A DNA stretch of 64,000 nt from Rhizobium sp. NXC24 (GTDB lineage Bacteria; Pseudomonadota; Alphaproteobacteria; Rhizobiales; Rhizobiaceae), in assembly GCF_002944315.1 (NCBI RefSeq), contig NZ_CP024311.1:3014501-3078500 (forward strand), given 5' to 3'. The notes below the pieces were generated by a model, which saw only the letters and a list, made by a program, of their open reading frames with translations, was not told where the DNA came from and made no database searches. Made by a program: the position numbers and the translations under genes. Shown here piece by piece: positions 8,272-15,939 of this stretch; position 1 is the stretch's first letter; each line of letters opens with the position of its first letter.

Positions 8272-8634
8272 TCAGGCTGCGATGGCTCGATTACCGAAAA
8301 CCGCCGTCAGTATCTTGCGATCGAAAGGCTTCAGCAGGAAATCGGTGGCGCCGGCGCGTTTACCGGCCATCAGCTTGCGCAAATCCGCCTCGACGACGCA
8401 GTAATAGATCTTGACCTCTTTGCCGTTCGGCATGGCGCGGATACTGGCGATGAGATCGAGAGCGCCTTCCATGCCGGCGTCGACGATCAGGTAGTCCGGG
8501 AGTTCAGCCTGGCACCGCGTCAGCGCTTCACGGGCATCGGCGGCTTCACTGACGAGAAAATCGAGTTCGGAGAGAATCCGCTTGCCGACCTTACGCACGA
8601 CATCCGACGCGTCCGTAATCATGAATCGCTGCAT
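8272..8634 (-). CDS. Single-domain response regulator with degenerate switch residue
   Basis: A 120-residue stand-alone receiver protein with no output domain. Candidate phosphoacceptor is Asp52 (YLIVDAGMEG) and the conserved Lys is Lys102 (LLKPFD). The acidic pair near the N-terminus is reduced to one Asp (ITDAS), and the usual Thr/Ser after strand four is Cys/Val (KIYYCVVEAD). A strong ribosome site AAGGAG lies 6 nt before ATG 8634; a 16-codon extension to 8682 is unlikely. It lies between ctrA and chpT, suggesting a link to the CckA-ChpT-CtrA relay, but it is not recognisably CpdR or DivK. Whether it is phosphorylated is uncertain. Confidence 0.82.
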   Translation of the reverse strand: MQRFMITDASDVVRKVGKRILSELDFLVSEAADAREALTRCQAELPDYLIVDAGMEGALDLIASIRAMPNGKEVKIYYCVVEADLRKLMAGKRAGATDFLLKPFDRKILTAVFGNRAIAA

Positions 8635-8781
8635 CACCAACTCCTTCGCGCCCGGTCGCCATCTGTCTGGCGCCATCATCAAATTGGGACGATAGGCGCA
8701 CGAGGCTAAGGAATCGTTACCGTTGTGTTCATAATTGTGCCGACAACCAAAAGAATGCGCAGGAACGACGATACACCTAAA

Positions 8782-8819
8782 GATAATCCCGCCGCCGGAC
8801 GTCCGGTGGCGGGATTATC
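8782..8819 (-). terminator. 38-bp near-perfect inverted repeat after chpT
   Basis: The sequence is symmetric about 8800.5 with only one mismatched pair (8794/8807). Arms begin GATAATCCCGCC and end GGCGGGATTATC. Read leftward it lies 23 bp after the chpT stop, so it probably terminates chpT or separates it from the downstream receiver gene. Confidence 0.7.
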
Positions 8820-8842
8820 GGTATAAATCGTGCGACCGGCGT

Positions 8843-9490
8843 TTATTCGCTGCGCATGGAAGCGCTGAAAGTAAGCTCCTCCGGCGTGGCGTTGTAGGAG
8901 AGTTCCATGCCGCTCTCGTCCGCCAGAAGCACGGTGTAGTAGGGCTGGATGGAATGGGCATCGACCGCTTCTTCCAATGCACCCGAGCAAATCTCCGCGA
9001 ATTTCGGCGGCACGCGCATCATCCGGCCCTTGGCAATAATCGTGAACTTGGCGTCGAGATCTGGATTTTCCAGCGTCACCTCGATATTGCCGCCGCGCGG
9101 AATCGAGCCGTAAGCGACCAGGAAGAGATTGAGCAGCAGCTTCACGCGGTTCTTGGCAACAATGGCGCGCGGGCCGATCCAACTGACCTCTGTCTTCTTT
9201 TCGGCAGCGGCGAAATCCTTGGCGGCACGCTCGGCTTCGCCCGTATCGATCGAGGCGCCGACCGAGCCGGACGCACCGAAGGCGAGGCGTGCGAATTTGA
9301 GGCGAACAGACGCGTTGAGAGCGCTGGTGCGGATCAACTCCATCGCATCGGCATCGGCACCGCCCTCATCGAGCAGCTCCAGACCGTTATTGATCGCACC
9401 GACCGGAGAGATCACATCATGGCAAACGCGGCTGCATAGCAGCGCGGCCAGATCCGGTCCGGTCAAGGTGAGGTTCGGATTCTTCGACAT
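8843..9490 (-). CDS. chpT: Histidine phosphotransferase ChpT
   Basis: A 215-residue dimeric histidine phosphotransferase that relays phosphate from CckA to CtrA and CpdR. The dimerisation/phosphotransfer helix has LCSRVCHDVISPVGAINNGL, with His24 as phosphorylated residue. The rest is a degenerate HATPase-like domain lacking ATP-binding motifs (for example LLLNLFLVAYGSIPRGG), as known for ChpT. Start ATG 9490 has AGGAG 7 nt upstream. It is divergent from eipA across a region carrying a good CtrA box. Confidence 0.95.
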   Translation of the reverse strand: MSKNPNLTLTGPDLAALLCSRVCHDVISPVGAINNGLELLDEGGADADAMELIRTSALNASVRLKFARLAFGASGSVGASIDTGEAERAAKDFAAAEKKTEVSWIGPRAIVAKNRVKLLLNLFLVAYGSIPRGGNIEVTLENPDLDAKFTIIAKGRMMRVPPKFAEICSGALEEAVDAHSIQPYYTVLLADESGMELSYNATPEELTFSASMRSE

Positions 9491-9608
9491 TCATTGTCTC
9501 CTGAATGCTGACAAGGCGGAACGCAGTATGATTCTACGTTGCCACGGCAAGATTGCCCGAGGATTGCCGCAGGCGGGCGTACCGCACGCCATAAAGACAC
9601 CATATTTG

Positions 9609-9624
9609 GTAAACCGATTGTTAA
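9609..9624 (-). promoter_or_regulatory. CtrA box between chpT and eipA
   Basis: Read leftward the sequence is TTAA-N7-TTTAC, one mismatch from the CtrA consensus TTAA-N7-TTAAC. It lies 119 bp upstream of chpT and 165 bp upstream of eipA. In Brucella, eipA is a reported CtrA-controlled gene, which supports a role in this divergent promoter region. Confidence 0.6.
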
Positions 9625-9788
9625 GATGATCGCCGCAAAATGCATTCATCACCACCAGACCCTTTCGCGCACGATTCGCGATGCCGAACATGGGCGGAAC
9701 GGTCTGGACTGAGGGGCGAGGTGTACTTGGCGCGTTCGTGCGAATGCGCGGCGCATCCGTTCCCGATTGCACCGACCATGATGAACGG

Positions 9789-10409
9789 ATGAATGTCATG
9801 CGCTATCAACTCCTGAAGAGAATGCCCAGCCTCGGCTCGAGAACGGTCGGCCTCGGCTTGATCTTAGCCATCGTTGCGTTCGTAAGCTTCGCGCTGCCGG
9901 TTCGTCAGGCGGCGGCTGCGGCCAACAACCAATATTCGATGCAGGAAATCGTCGACGCCGGCCATTCCTTCTTCGGCTCGACCAGCGGCGGCCTCGCAAA
10001 GGTAGTCGAGCGGGCCTTTCAGCAATACGGCCTGCCGAACGGCTATATCCTCGGGCAGGAAGGCTCCGGCGCCTTCATCGCAGGGCTGACCTATGGCGAA
10101 GGCCAGCTCAACACCAAGAACGCCGGCGAGCACCCGCTCTATTGGCAGGGCCCGTCGCTTGGCCTCGACTACGGCGGCCAGGGCACCCGCGTCATGATGC
10201 TGGTCTATGACCTGCCGAACATCAACAGCGTCTACACCCGCTTTGGCGGCGTCAGCGGGCAGGCCTTCGTTGTCGCCGGCGTCGGAATGACCGTGCTGAA
10301 GAACAACGACATCGTGCTGGTGCCGATCCGCACCGGCCTCGGCGCTCGTCTCGGCGTCAACCTCGGCTACCTCAAGGTCACGCCGAACCCGACCTGGAAT
10401 CCCTTCTGA
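9789..10409 (+). CDS. eipA: Envelope integrity protein EipA (DUF1134)
   Basis: Periplasmic DUF1134-family protein, about 206 residues from ATG 9789. An N-terminal Sec signal has a hydrophobic core (VGLGLILAIVAFVSFALP) and an Ala-rich cleavage region (RQAAAAANN). The body is the small glycine-rich domain typical of EipA, with GSGAFIAGLTYGEG and the C-terminal TGLGARLGVNLGYLKVTP. In Brucella EipA supports envelope integrity and its gene is under CtrA control. ATG 9798 is an alternative start; an extension to 9681 is not supported. A hairpin terminator follows. Confidence 0.92.
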   Translation: MNVMRYQLLKRMPSLGSRTVGLGLILAIVAFVSFALPVRQAAAAANNQYSMQEIVDAGHSFFGSTSGGLAKVVERAFQQYGLPNGYILGQEGSGAFIAGLTYGEGQLNTKNAGEHPLYWQGPSLGLDYGGQGTRVMMLVYDLPNINSVYTRFGGVSGQAFVVAGVGMTVLKNNDIVLVPIRTGLGARLGVNLGYLKVTPNPTWNPF

Positions 10410-10443
10410 TCTTTTGGCGATATTCCCCCATATTTCGCCGCCT

Positions 10444-10472
10444 GGCCCGCGCAGTTCGCGGGCCTTTTCTTG
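10444..10472 (+). terminator. Intrinsic terminator of eipA
   Basis: GGCCCGCG (10444-10451) pairs with CGCGGGCC (10457-10464) around a 5-nt loop, followed by TTTTCTTG. It lies 35 bp after the eipA stop. Confidence 0.85.
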
Positions 10473-10601
10473 TCGCGAACTCCCGATACGCCGGTAAACC
10501 ATATCCGATTTAAATGCTTGCCCGCGCGCCGGCCTCATGCTTAATCATTTGCTTAATCACTTTATTGAGATTGAAAACACCTCTTAGATGCTGGCTGCGC
10601 C

Positions 10602-11795
10602 GTGATTGAATTCGCTCTACTGTTTGGATTGGGCTTTCTGACCGCCGCCTTTCTGGTCTTCCTTATCGCGCCCGCAGTGCACCGCCGCATCGTCTGGTTC
10701 ACGGAAAAGCGGCTGAAAGCGACCATGCCGCTGAGCCCGCAAGAAGTACGCGCGCAGAAGGACATGGCGCGCGCCCTTTTCGCGGCCGAAAACGCCAGGA
10801 CCGAGCAGGCGCTGACGCAGGAGCGCGATAAGAGCGTCGCCCTGCAGATTCACAACGGCAAGCTCCAGCAGGAGGCCGGCCGCTTCGCCTCTGAAAACAG
10901 CGAATTGCGAACCCGGATCGACGATCTCGAAGTCGAAGCCGGTGAACTGCGCTCTCGCCTGCGCCGCGAGGAAAGCTATATCAGCCAGCTCAAATCCGGT
11001 ATTCATACGGCTGAACAAGTCGGCGCGGAGAAGGATGCCGATATCGACGGCTTGCGCAAGCGGATGACGAAAATGGCCGCCGACGCGGACAATCTGAAGA
11101 TCGATCTGGCAACTCGCGAGACCGAGATCGAGAGCCTGAAGTTTCGCATCAAAACGCTGCGGGACGAGCGCGACACGCTGCGCCAGGATCTGAACCTTGC
11201 AAGTCTCCGCGCTAAGGATGCAGAATTACGCCTGGGTCAGGAAAGCGACAAAGCCCAGCACCTCGAGGAGCGGCTGGATCGCGAGATCGCGGGCAATGCC
11301 GACAAGGAAACCGCTATCGAACGCCACGTTCAGGACGTGGCCCGCTTGAAGGAAAAACTGGAAACGGCCCATGCCGAGGCGGAGGAAGCCGGCCGCGCGC
11401 TGCAGGCCGCGGGTCTTGCCCCTCAAGCCAAGCCGATGAACGGCTCGAAGCCCTCGACCAAACCGAGGATCGTGGATATTGCCGATCATGATACCAACGC
11501 AGCAGAACCGGAGCGCAACGTGGAAGACGATATCGCTCAAATGACGGAGGAAGTGCGCAACCGTGCTGCGGCCCTTTCCGACCGCCTGCTCAAATCGCGC
11601 TCGCCCTCGCATGATCAGGCCATGCGGGAAGAGATCGCCAACATCGCCGCCAACATGGTGGCAATGACCGCCCTCAAAGAGGGCGAAAAATCGCCGATCT
11701 TCGATCTCCTGCCGAAGGAGACGAGCGCCGCCGAGCAAGGCGCGCGTATCAGCCTTGCCGACCGCGCCGCGGCCCTGCTGCCCAAGCAGCAATAA
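10602..11795 (+). CDS. Membrane-anchored long coiled-coil protein
   Basis: A 397-residue protein of unknown function beginning with GTG at 10602. One N-terminal membrane helix (FALLFGLGFLTAAFLVFLIA) is followed by a basic stretch and then about 200 residues of charged heptad-rich coiled coil (for example SELRTRIDDLEVEAGELRSR). A Pro/Ser/Thr linker comes next, then a helical C-terminal region (ANIAANMVAMTALKEG). The predicted topology is a cytoplasmic coiled coil tethered to the inner membrane. It could be a structural or polar-organising factor given its place after the CtrA genes, but no function should be assigned. Confidence 0.8.
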   Translation: MIEFALLFGLGFLTAAFLVFLIAPAVHRRIVWFTEKRLKATMPLSPQEVRAQKDMARALFAAENARTEQALTQERDKSVALQIHNGKLQQEAGRFASENSELRTRIDDLEVEAGELRSRLRREESYISQLKSGIHTAEQVGAEKDADIDGLRKRMTKMAADADNLKIDLATRETEIESLKFRIKTLRDERDTLRQDLNLASLRAKDAELRLGQESDKAQHLEERLDREIAGNADKETAIERHVQDVARLKEKLETAHAEAEEAGRALQAAGLAPQAKPMNGSKPSTKPRIVDIADHDTNAAEPERNVEDDIAQMTEEVRNRAAALSDRLLKSRSPSHDQAMREEIANIAANMVAMTALKEGEKSPIFDLLPKETSAAEQGARISLADRAAALLPKQQ

Positions 11796-11819
11796 GTGCT
11801 CTCTACAAAGACGGAAATT

Positions 11820-12650
11820 TCAGACGCGTTTAGTCAACGACGCCATGGCGAAGAGTGCGATGCCGCTCGCCGTTGCCACGTTCAGGCTGTCGAGGCTCGG
11901 CGCCTGCGGTATCCGCAGGCTGCCAAAGGTCGACAGAATTTTCTGCGGCAACCCCGCCCCTTCGGTGCCGACCACCAGCGCCATCCTATCGGCCGGCGGA
12001 ACGGCGCGGATATCGGTGTTGCCGCGCGGAGAAAGGCTCCAGATGGCAAAGCCGCGCTCCGCCAGCGCGGTCAGCAGATCGACATCGCTCAATTGACGGC
12101 AATAGGGCACCGTCAGCGCCGAGCCGACCGAGACGCGCAGCGCCTTGCGATACAACGGATCGCAGCAAGTTTCGTCGAGCAGCACCGCATCTGCCCCGAA
12201 GGCGGCAGCATTGCGGAACATTGAACCGACATTATCGTGATTGGAAATGCCGCAGCCCACAAGGACGAGCGCCCGCTCCGGCAAGCGGTCTAAAAAGGCG
12301 CCGATATCCGGCTCCGCCCTGCGCCGGCCGAGCGCCAGCACGCCGCGATGCAGATGGAAACCGACAATGCCGTCCAGCACCGAAGCCTCCGCAACATAGA
12401 CTGGCACGTCAGGCGGAAAGGCGGCGATGATTTCTTCCAATCCCGCGGCGCGGTTGCGCAACAGCAGCACTTTTTCGCCGACGAAGTCTCCTTGAGCCGC
12501 ATGCGCCTCGGCAAGAAGCCGCAGCACCACCGTGCCCTCGGCAATGAAGCGGTTCTCGCGGCCCACGAGATCACGCTCGCGGATATTACGGAATTCGGCG
12601 ATGCGCGGATCGTCGGGATGGGTGATCTCGATCAACCGGTCGCCCGTCAT
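11820..12650 (-). CDS. TrmH/SpoU-family RNA 2'-O-methyltransferase
   Basis: A 276-residue SPOUT methyltransferase that methylates a ribose in rRNA or tRNA using S-adenosylmethionine. The three knot motifs are visible: NVGSMFRNAAAFGADAVLL, MALVVGTEGAGLP, and SLDSLNVATASGIALF near the C-terminus. The N-terminal ~100 residues form the substrate-binding domain usual for this group. ATG 12650 is favoured; longer starts to 12749 run into the neighbouring gene. The exact RNA target cannot be told from sequence. It is downstream of the small membrane protein on the same strand with a 10-bp gap. Confidence 0.9.
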   Translation of the reverse strand: MTGDRLIEITHPDDPRIAEFRNIRERDLVGRENRFIAEGTVVLRLLAEAHAAQGDFVGEKVLLLRNRAAGLEEIIAAFPPDVPVYVAEASVLDGIVGFHLHRGVLALGRRRAEPDIGAFLDRLPERALVLVGCGISNHDNVGSMFRNAAAFGADAVLLDETCCDPLYRKALRVSVGSALTVPYCRQLSDVDLLTALAERGFAIWSLSPRGNTDIRAVPPADRMALVVGTEGAGLPQKILSTFGSLRIPQAPSLDSLNVATASGIALFAMASLTKRV

Positions 12651-12660
12651 CGCGAAACCG

Positions 12661-13038
12661 TCAGTTGGAAAGCGATATGGTCGCGACGATGCGGCCGATA
12701 CCGTAGTCGAAAACAACGGCCTGGCGCTGGCCGCTGGCGAGCGTGCCATAAAACAGCACCTGGTTTCCGGAGAGTGCCGTGGACAGCACGGTAAAGCCCT
12801 GCGGCAGCGCTGCGCTCACCGCAACGGGTGCGTCGGCGGGAATATTCGAGGCGGCTTGACCCGCTGCCTTCGGTGCAGGCCGCATCGTCTTGTAGACAAC
12901 GGCGCCGAACACCGCCATAAGGCTCACCACCATGATGGCGACCGAGACGATCTGCAGGCGAACCATCTTGCGTCGGACATTTTCCAGGGCCGGATCGAGG
13001 GGCTTTTCCTCTTGATCGTCTGGCTCGAGATTCGTCAT
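12661..13038 (-). CDS. Single-pass membrane protein, unknown function
   Basis: A 125-residue protein with an acidic N-terminus, one transmembrane helix at about residues 28-50 (IVSVAIMVVSLMAVFGAVVY) and a C-terminal domain of short beta-like segments (ALPQGFTVLSTALSGNQVLF). It has no motif I recognise; similar small proteins are conserved next to rluD in rhizobia (recollection, not tested). It is divergent from the pseudouridine synthase gene 42 bp away and probably cotranscribed with the downstream RNA methyltransferase. Confidence 0.75.
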   Translation of the reverse strand: MTNLEPDDQEEKPLDPALENVRRKMVRLQIVSVAIMVVSLMAVFGAVVYKTMRPAPKAAGQAASNIPADAPVAVSAALPQGFTVLSTALSGNQVLFYGTLASGQRQAVVFDYGIGRIVATISLSN

Positions 13039-13080
13039 CGATGCGTCCTATTTCCTAGAGAGCGCCCAGTGCGCCGGAGA

Positions 13081-14112
13081 ATGCGTTTGAGCGACCCCTT
13101 TAAAGAAGCCGCGGGCATTAGAAAAGTCCTAACCGCCGATGAAACAGCCGAAGGCCGCCTCGATGCATGGCTGACTGCGCAGGTCGGCGAGGAATTTTCC
13201 CGCAGCCGCATCCAGGCCTTGATCAAGGATAGCGCCGTCCTGCTCAACGGGACCCCGGTTACCGATGCCAAACGCAAGGTGCGCCCTGGCGATACCTACG
13301 AGATCACCCTGCCCGAGCCCGAAGACCCGACGCCACTCGGCGAAGACATTCCGCTTGATGTGCTTTACGAGGATGACGACGTCATTGTCATCTCCAAGCC
13401 CGCCGGCCTCGTCGTTCACCCCGCCGCCGGCAACTGGACGGGCACGCTGGTCAACGCGCTGATCCATCATTGCGGCGAAAGTCTCTCTGGTATTGGCGGT
13501 GTGCGCCGGCCGGGCATCGTCCATCGGCTGGACAAGGACACCACCGGCGTCATGGTCGTCGCCAAGAACGATATCGCCCACCGCCACCTGTCCCTGCAAT
13601 TCGCCGACCACGGCCGCACGCGGTCGCTGGAACGCGCCTATCAGGCGATCGTCTGGGGCCGCCCCCGGCAACTGATCGGCACCATCGACGCGCCGCTTGG
13701 CCGCTCCACCGGCGACCGTACCCGCCGCGCTGTCAAGCGCCCGAACAATCAGGATGCCGACGAGGCGATCACGCATTATGAAGTGATTGAACGTTTTCAC
13801 GAGGCTCCGGACGCCACCGCCCTCGCCTCCTTGGTCGACTGCCACCTCGAAACCGGCCGCACCCACCAGATCCGCGTTCACATGGCCCATATCGGCCATC
13901 CCCTGCTCGGCGACGCCGTCTATGGCGGCGGCTTCAAGACCAAGGCCAACCTGCTGCCGGATGCCGCCAAGCAGGTCGTCAATCGCTTCCCCCGTCAGGC
14001 GCTCCACGCCTATCTCCTGCAATTCGAACACCCTCGCACCGGCGAAGTCATGCACTTCGAAGCGCCGCTGCCGGATGATATGGAAGAACTGGTGGCAGTG
14101 TTGCGTGCTTGA
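13081..14112 (+). CDS. rluD: RluA/RluD-family pseudouridine synthase
   Basis: A 343-residue enzyme that isomerises uridines in 23S rRNA (RluD type by layout). An N-terminal S4-like RNA-binding domain (about 20-90; SRSRIQALIKDSAVLLNG) is followed by the catalytic domain with ISKPAGLVVHPAAGN, the RLDKDTTG motif containing the catalytic Asp (GIVHRLDKDTTGVMVVAK), and LETGRTHQIRVHMAHIGHP. Start ATG 13081 matches family length; upstream in-frame sequence to 12532 lies over reverse-strand genes and is not coding. The precise uridines modified are inference. Confidence 0.93.
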   Translation: MRLSDPFKEAAGIRKVLTADETAEGRLDAWLTAQVGEEFSRSRIQALIKDSAVLLNGTPVTDAKRKVRPGDTYEITLPEPEDPTPLGEDIPLDVLYEDDDVIVISKPAGLVVHPAAGNWTGTLVNALIHHCGESLSGIGGVRRPGIVHRLDKDTTGVMVVAKNDIAHRHLSLQFADHGRTRSLERAYQAIVWGRPRQLIGTIDAPLGRSTGDRTRRAVKRPNNQDADEAITHYEVIERFHEAPDATALASLVDCHLETGRTHQIRVHMAHIGHPLLGDAVYGGGFKTKANLLPDAAKQVVNRFPRQALHAYLLQFEHPRTGEVMHFEAPLPDDMEELVAVLRA

Positions 14113-14135
14113 GAAGCGCCTCCGAATTGCTTGAA

Positions 14136-14165
14136 GGGGCCAACAGCAGATTGGTGATTGGCCCC
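14136..14165. terminator. Hairpin between convergent rluD and marR
   Basis: GGGGCCAA (14136-14143) pairs with TTGGCCCC (14158-14165) across a 14-nt loop. It sits between two convergent genes; no clear T-run follows on either side, so strength is doubtful. Confidence 0.5.
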
Positions 14166-14188
14166 TGCCCAGTAATCAGTCCGAAGCT

Positions 14189-14650
14189 TTAGTCTTCGGG
14201 TGAGACCTTCGCAGAATCGCCGACGGCGATTTCTCTCAGTCCCCGGCGCAGAGTTGCGACGTTTGCGGCCCCGTTCAATTGCTCGAATTCTTGCTGAGCC
14301 CTCTCCCAGAGAGGCTCGGCCCTCTTGTGCAGGAGGCGACCCTCCTTGGTGAGTTCAACGACACGAACCCTTCCGTCTGCGGGAGACGGCTTGATGGTAA
14401 CAAACCCATCTCGCTCCAGGAATCCGACCATCTTTCCCATCGCCGTCCGCTCGATATCGAGCCGTTCGGCGAGAACGTTGACCGTGGCGCCGCCAGCCTC
14501 CCCGAGAGCCGCCAGAATCAGAAACTGCGTGATGCGCAGCCCGACCGGCTCAAGATGATCATCATAAAACCGCGTGATCTGTCGGCTCGCCTTTCTCATG
14601 GCGGAGCAGTTGCACTGATCGATTCCGAGTGGTTGGTTGGCCGACAGCAT
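14189..14650 (-). CDS. MarR-family transcriptional regulator
   Basis: A 153-residue winged-helix regulator from ATG 14650 (a further 26 upstream codons are open but unlikely). The DNA-binding part contains LRITQFLILAALGEAGGATV, the recognition region LAERLDIERTAMGKMVGFLE and the wing GFVTIKPSPADGRVRVVEL. CNC at residues 13-15 could allow redox sensing. It is the last of four co-directional genes (NmrA-like, NTF2-like, SDR, MarR), so it probably autoregulates the unit. Its likely operator is the paired palindrome at 16845-16887 in front of the first gene. Confidence 0.88.
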   Translation of the reverse strand: MLSANQPLGIDQCNCSAMRKASRQITRFYDDHLEPVGLRITQFLILAALGEAGGATVNVLAERLDIERTAMGKMVGFLERDGFVTIKPSPADGRVRVVELTKEGRLLHKRAEPLWERAQQEFEQLNGAANVATLRRGLREIAVGDSAKVSPED

Positions 14651-14746
14651 TCTATGTTCCTTTCGAATCCCATTCCTAACCAAAGCGCCGCAGGCGCGAA
14701 GCCGAAGAATCTCCGCGCTCCACAGCAACTTCTGCCACCGCCGAAG

Positions 14747-15463
14747 TTAGAATACCCCTTCCGGCGGAGTGATATAGCCGGGCACGTCGGCCGCAAGCGT
14801 GCTCTTCAGTAACGCAGTGCCCTGATCGGCCATGATCTCGCTCTTGCCAGCGGCGAGCGCGTCATAGGTTTGGCGCACCACGTCCCCTGGGCTCGCCTTC
14901 GGCACATCGATGCCGTTGGTCAGATCGGTATCCACGAATCCGACATGCAAGCCAAGGACCTCGATGCCGCTATCGCGAAGATGGAAGCGAAGCTGGTTCG
15001 TATAGCTCCATGCCGCCGCCTTGGAAGCGGCATAAGATGTCAGATAGGGCCGTGGAAGCCAGACGATGTCGGACAGCACGTTGATGATGGCGGCATGGGG
15101 CTTGGCTGAAAGGATCTGCTCGAAGGCCTGCGAGACGCGCACCACACCATAATAGTTGGTATCGAAAAGACGTTGCGACTGCGCTTCGACATCGTCTGCC
15201 AGAGGCCCGTCGATCAGGGCGGCGATCCCCGCATTGTTGATCAATAGCGTGGTATCCGCTGCCAGTTCTGCCGCTGCAGCAATCGATGCCTTATCCGTGA
15301 CATCGATCCTGACCGGAACGATGCCCGGCTCATCGAAGCCGCTCGTGTTGCGCATGCCTGCATAGACCTTCGATGCTCCGCGGCGGAGCGCCTCGCGTGC
15401 AAATGCCAGGCCCAGACCGCGATTGGCACCGGTGATGAAGACTGTGTTGTTGGCGACGTCCAT
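14747..15463 (-). CDS. Short-chain dehydrogenase/reductase
   Basis: A 238-residue classical SDR. It has the nucleotide-binding TGANRGLGLAFAREAL near the N-terminus, NNAG (LLINNAGIAALIDG), and the catalytic pair in YLTSYAASKAAAWSYTNQL (Tyr-x-x-x-Lys). The start is ATG 15463; an extension to 15538 would overlap the upstream gene's end. The substrate is unknown. The operon context with an NmrA-like protein and a MarR regulator suggests response to, or detoxification of, a reactive carbonyl or aromatic compound (inference). Confidence 0.9.
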   Translation of the reverse strand: MDVANNTVFITGANRGLGLAFAREALRRGASKVYAGMRNTSGFDEPGIVPVRIDVTDKASIAAAAELAADTTLLINNAGIAALIDGPLADDVEAQSQRLFDTNYYGVVRVSQAFEQILSAKPHAAIINVLSDIVWLPRPYLTSYAASKAAAWSYTNQLRFHLRDSGIEVLGLHVGFVDTDLTNGIDVPKASPGDVVRQTYDALAAGKSEIMADQGTALLKSTLAADVPGYITPPEGVF

Positions 15464-15534
15464 AACGAATTTCCTTTCTGGGGCAGCACCTCGGGGCAAA
15501 CGATCTCTGTCGCTGGCCCGGCGGTCGGTTGGGT

Positions 15535-15909
15535 TCAAAGAAAAAGCTCTTCGGGCAACTGCCCGGAGAGCGCCCCGCGCAAATGGGCGCCGAGCGACAG
15601 AACAGCGCCGAGCGGACTCATCCGCACGCTGACCCGCGGTACCGAACCGTCGGAGGCGCGATCGACGACCACGACGGCGGTCAGCTTCTCTCCGTTCGTC
15701 AGAACGGCCTCATATTCAAGGAAGAGCCGGGAGCCGACGGTCTGAAGGAACGTCGGCGTCTGTGATGCATAGAAAGTTCCGACGGCGTTCACGGCGAGCC
15801 TGATTTCGTCGCGTCCGATGACGGAACCTCGCAACACGGAGCTGGTAAGCTCCGCGTCGGCGGTCAGATCGTCCAGAAAGGGATGACGTTCTTCTTGAGC
15901 ATGTGACAT
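15535..15909 (-). CDS. NTF2/SnoaL-like small protein, unknown function
   Basis: A 124-residue protein whose pattern (N-terminal helix, GRDEIRLAVNAVGTFY, then four beta segments such as RLFLEYEAVLTNG and LTAVVVVDRASDG) suggests a cone-shaped NTF2/SnoaL fold. No catalytic residues can be named. It lies 30 bp after the NmrA-like gene and 71 bp before the SDR gene on the same strand, so it is probably cotranscribed. Family assignment is by pattern only. Confidence 0.65.
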   Translation of the reverse strand: MSHAQEERHPFLDDLTADAELTSSVLRGSVIGRDEIRLAVNAVGTFYASQTPTFLQTVGSRLFLEYEAVLTNGEKLTAVVVVDRASDGSVPRVSVRMSPLGAVLSLGAHLRGALSGQLPEELFL

Positions 15910-15939
15910 TGTAAAATCCCCGATTTGTCTTCGCGGCAT

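Noticed and set aside
12532..13080. Upstream extension of the pseudouridine synthase frame
   Set aside because: It runs antisense over two reverse-strand genes with good starts; the family begins at ATG 13081.
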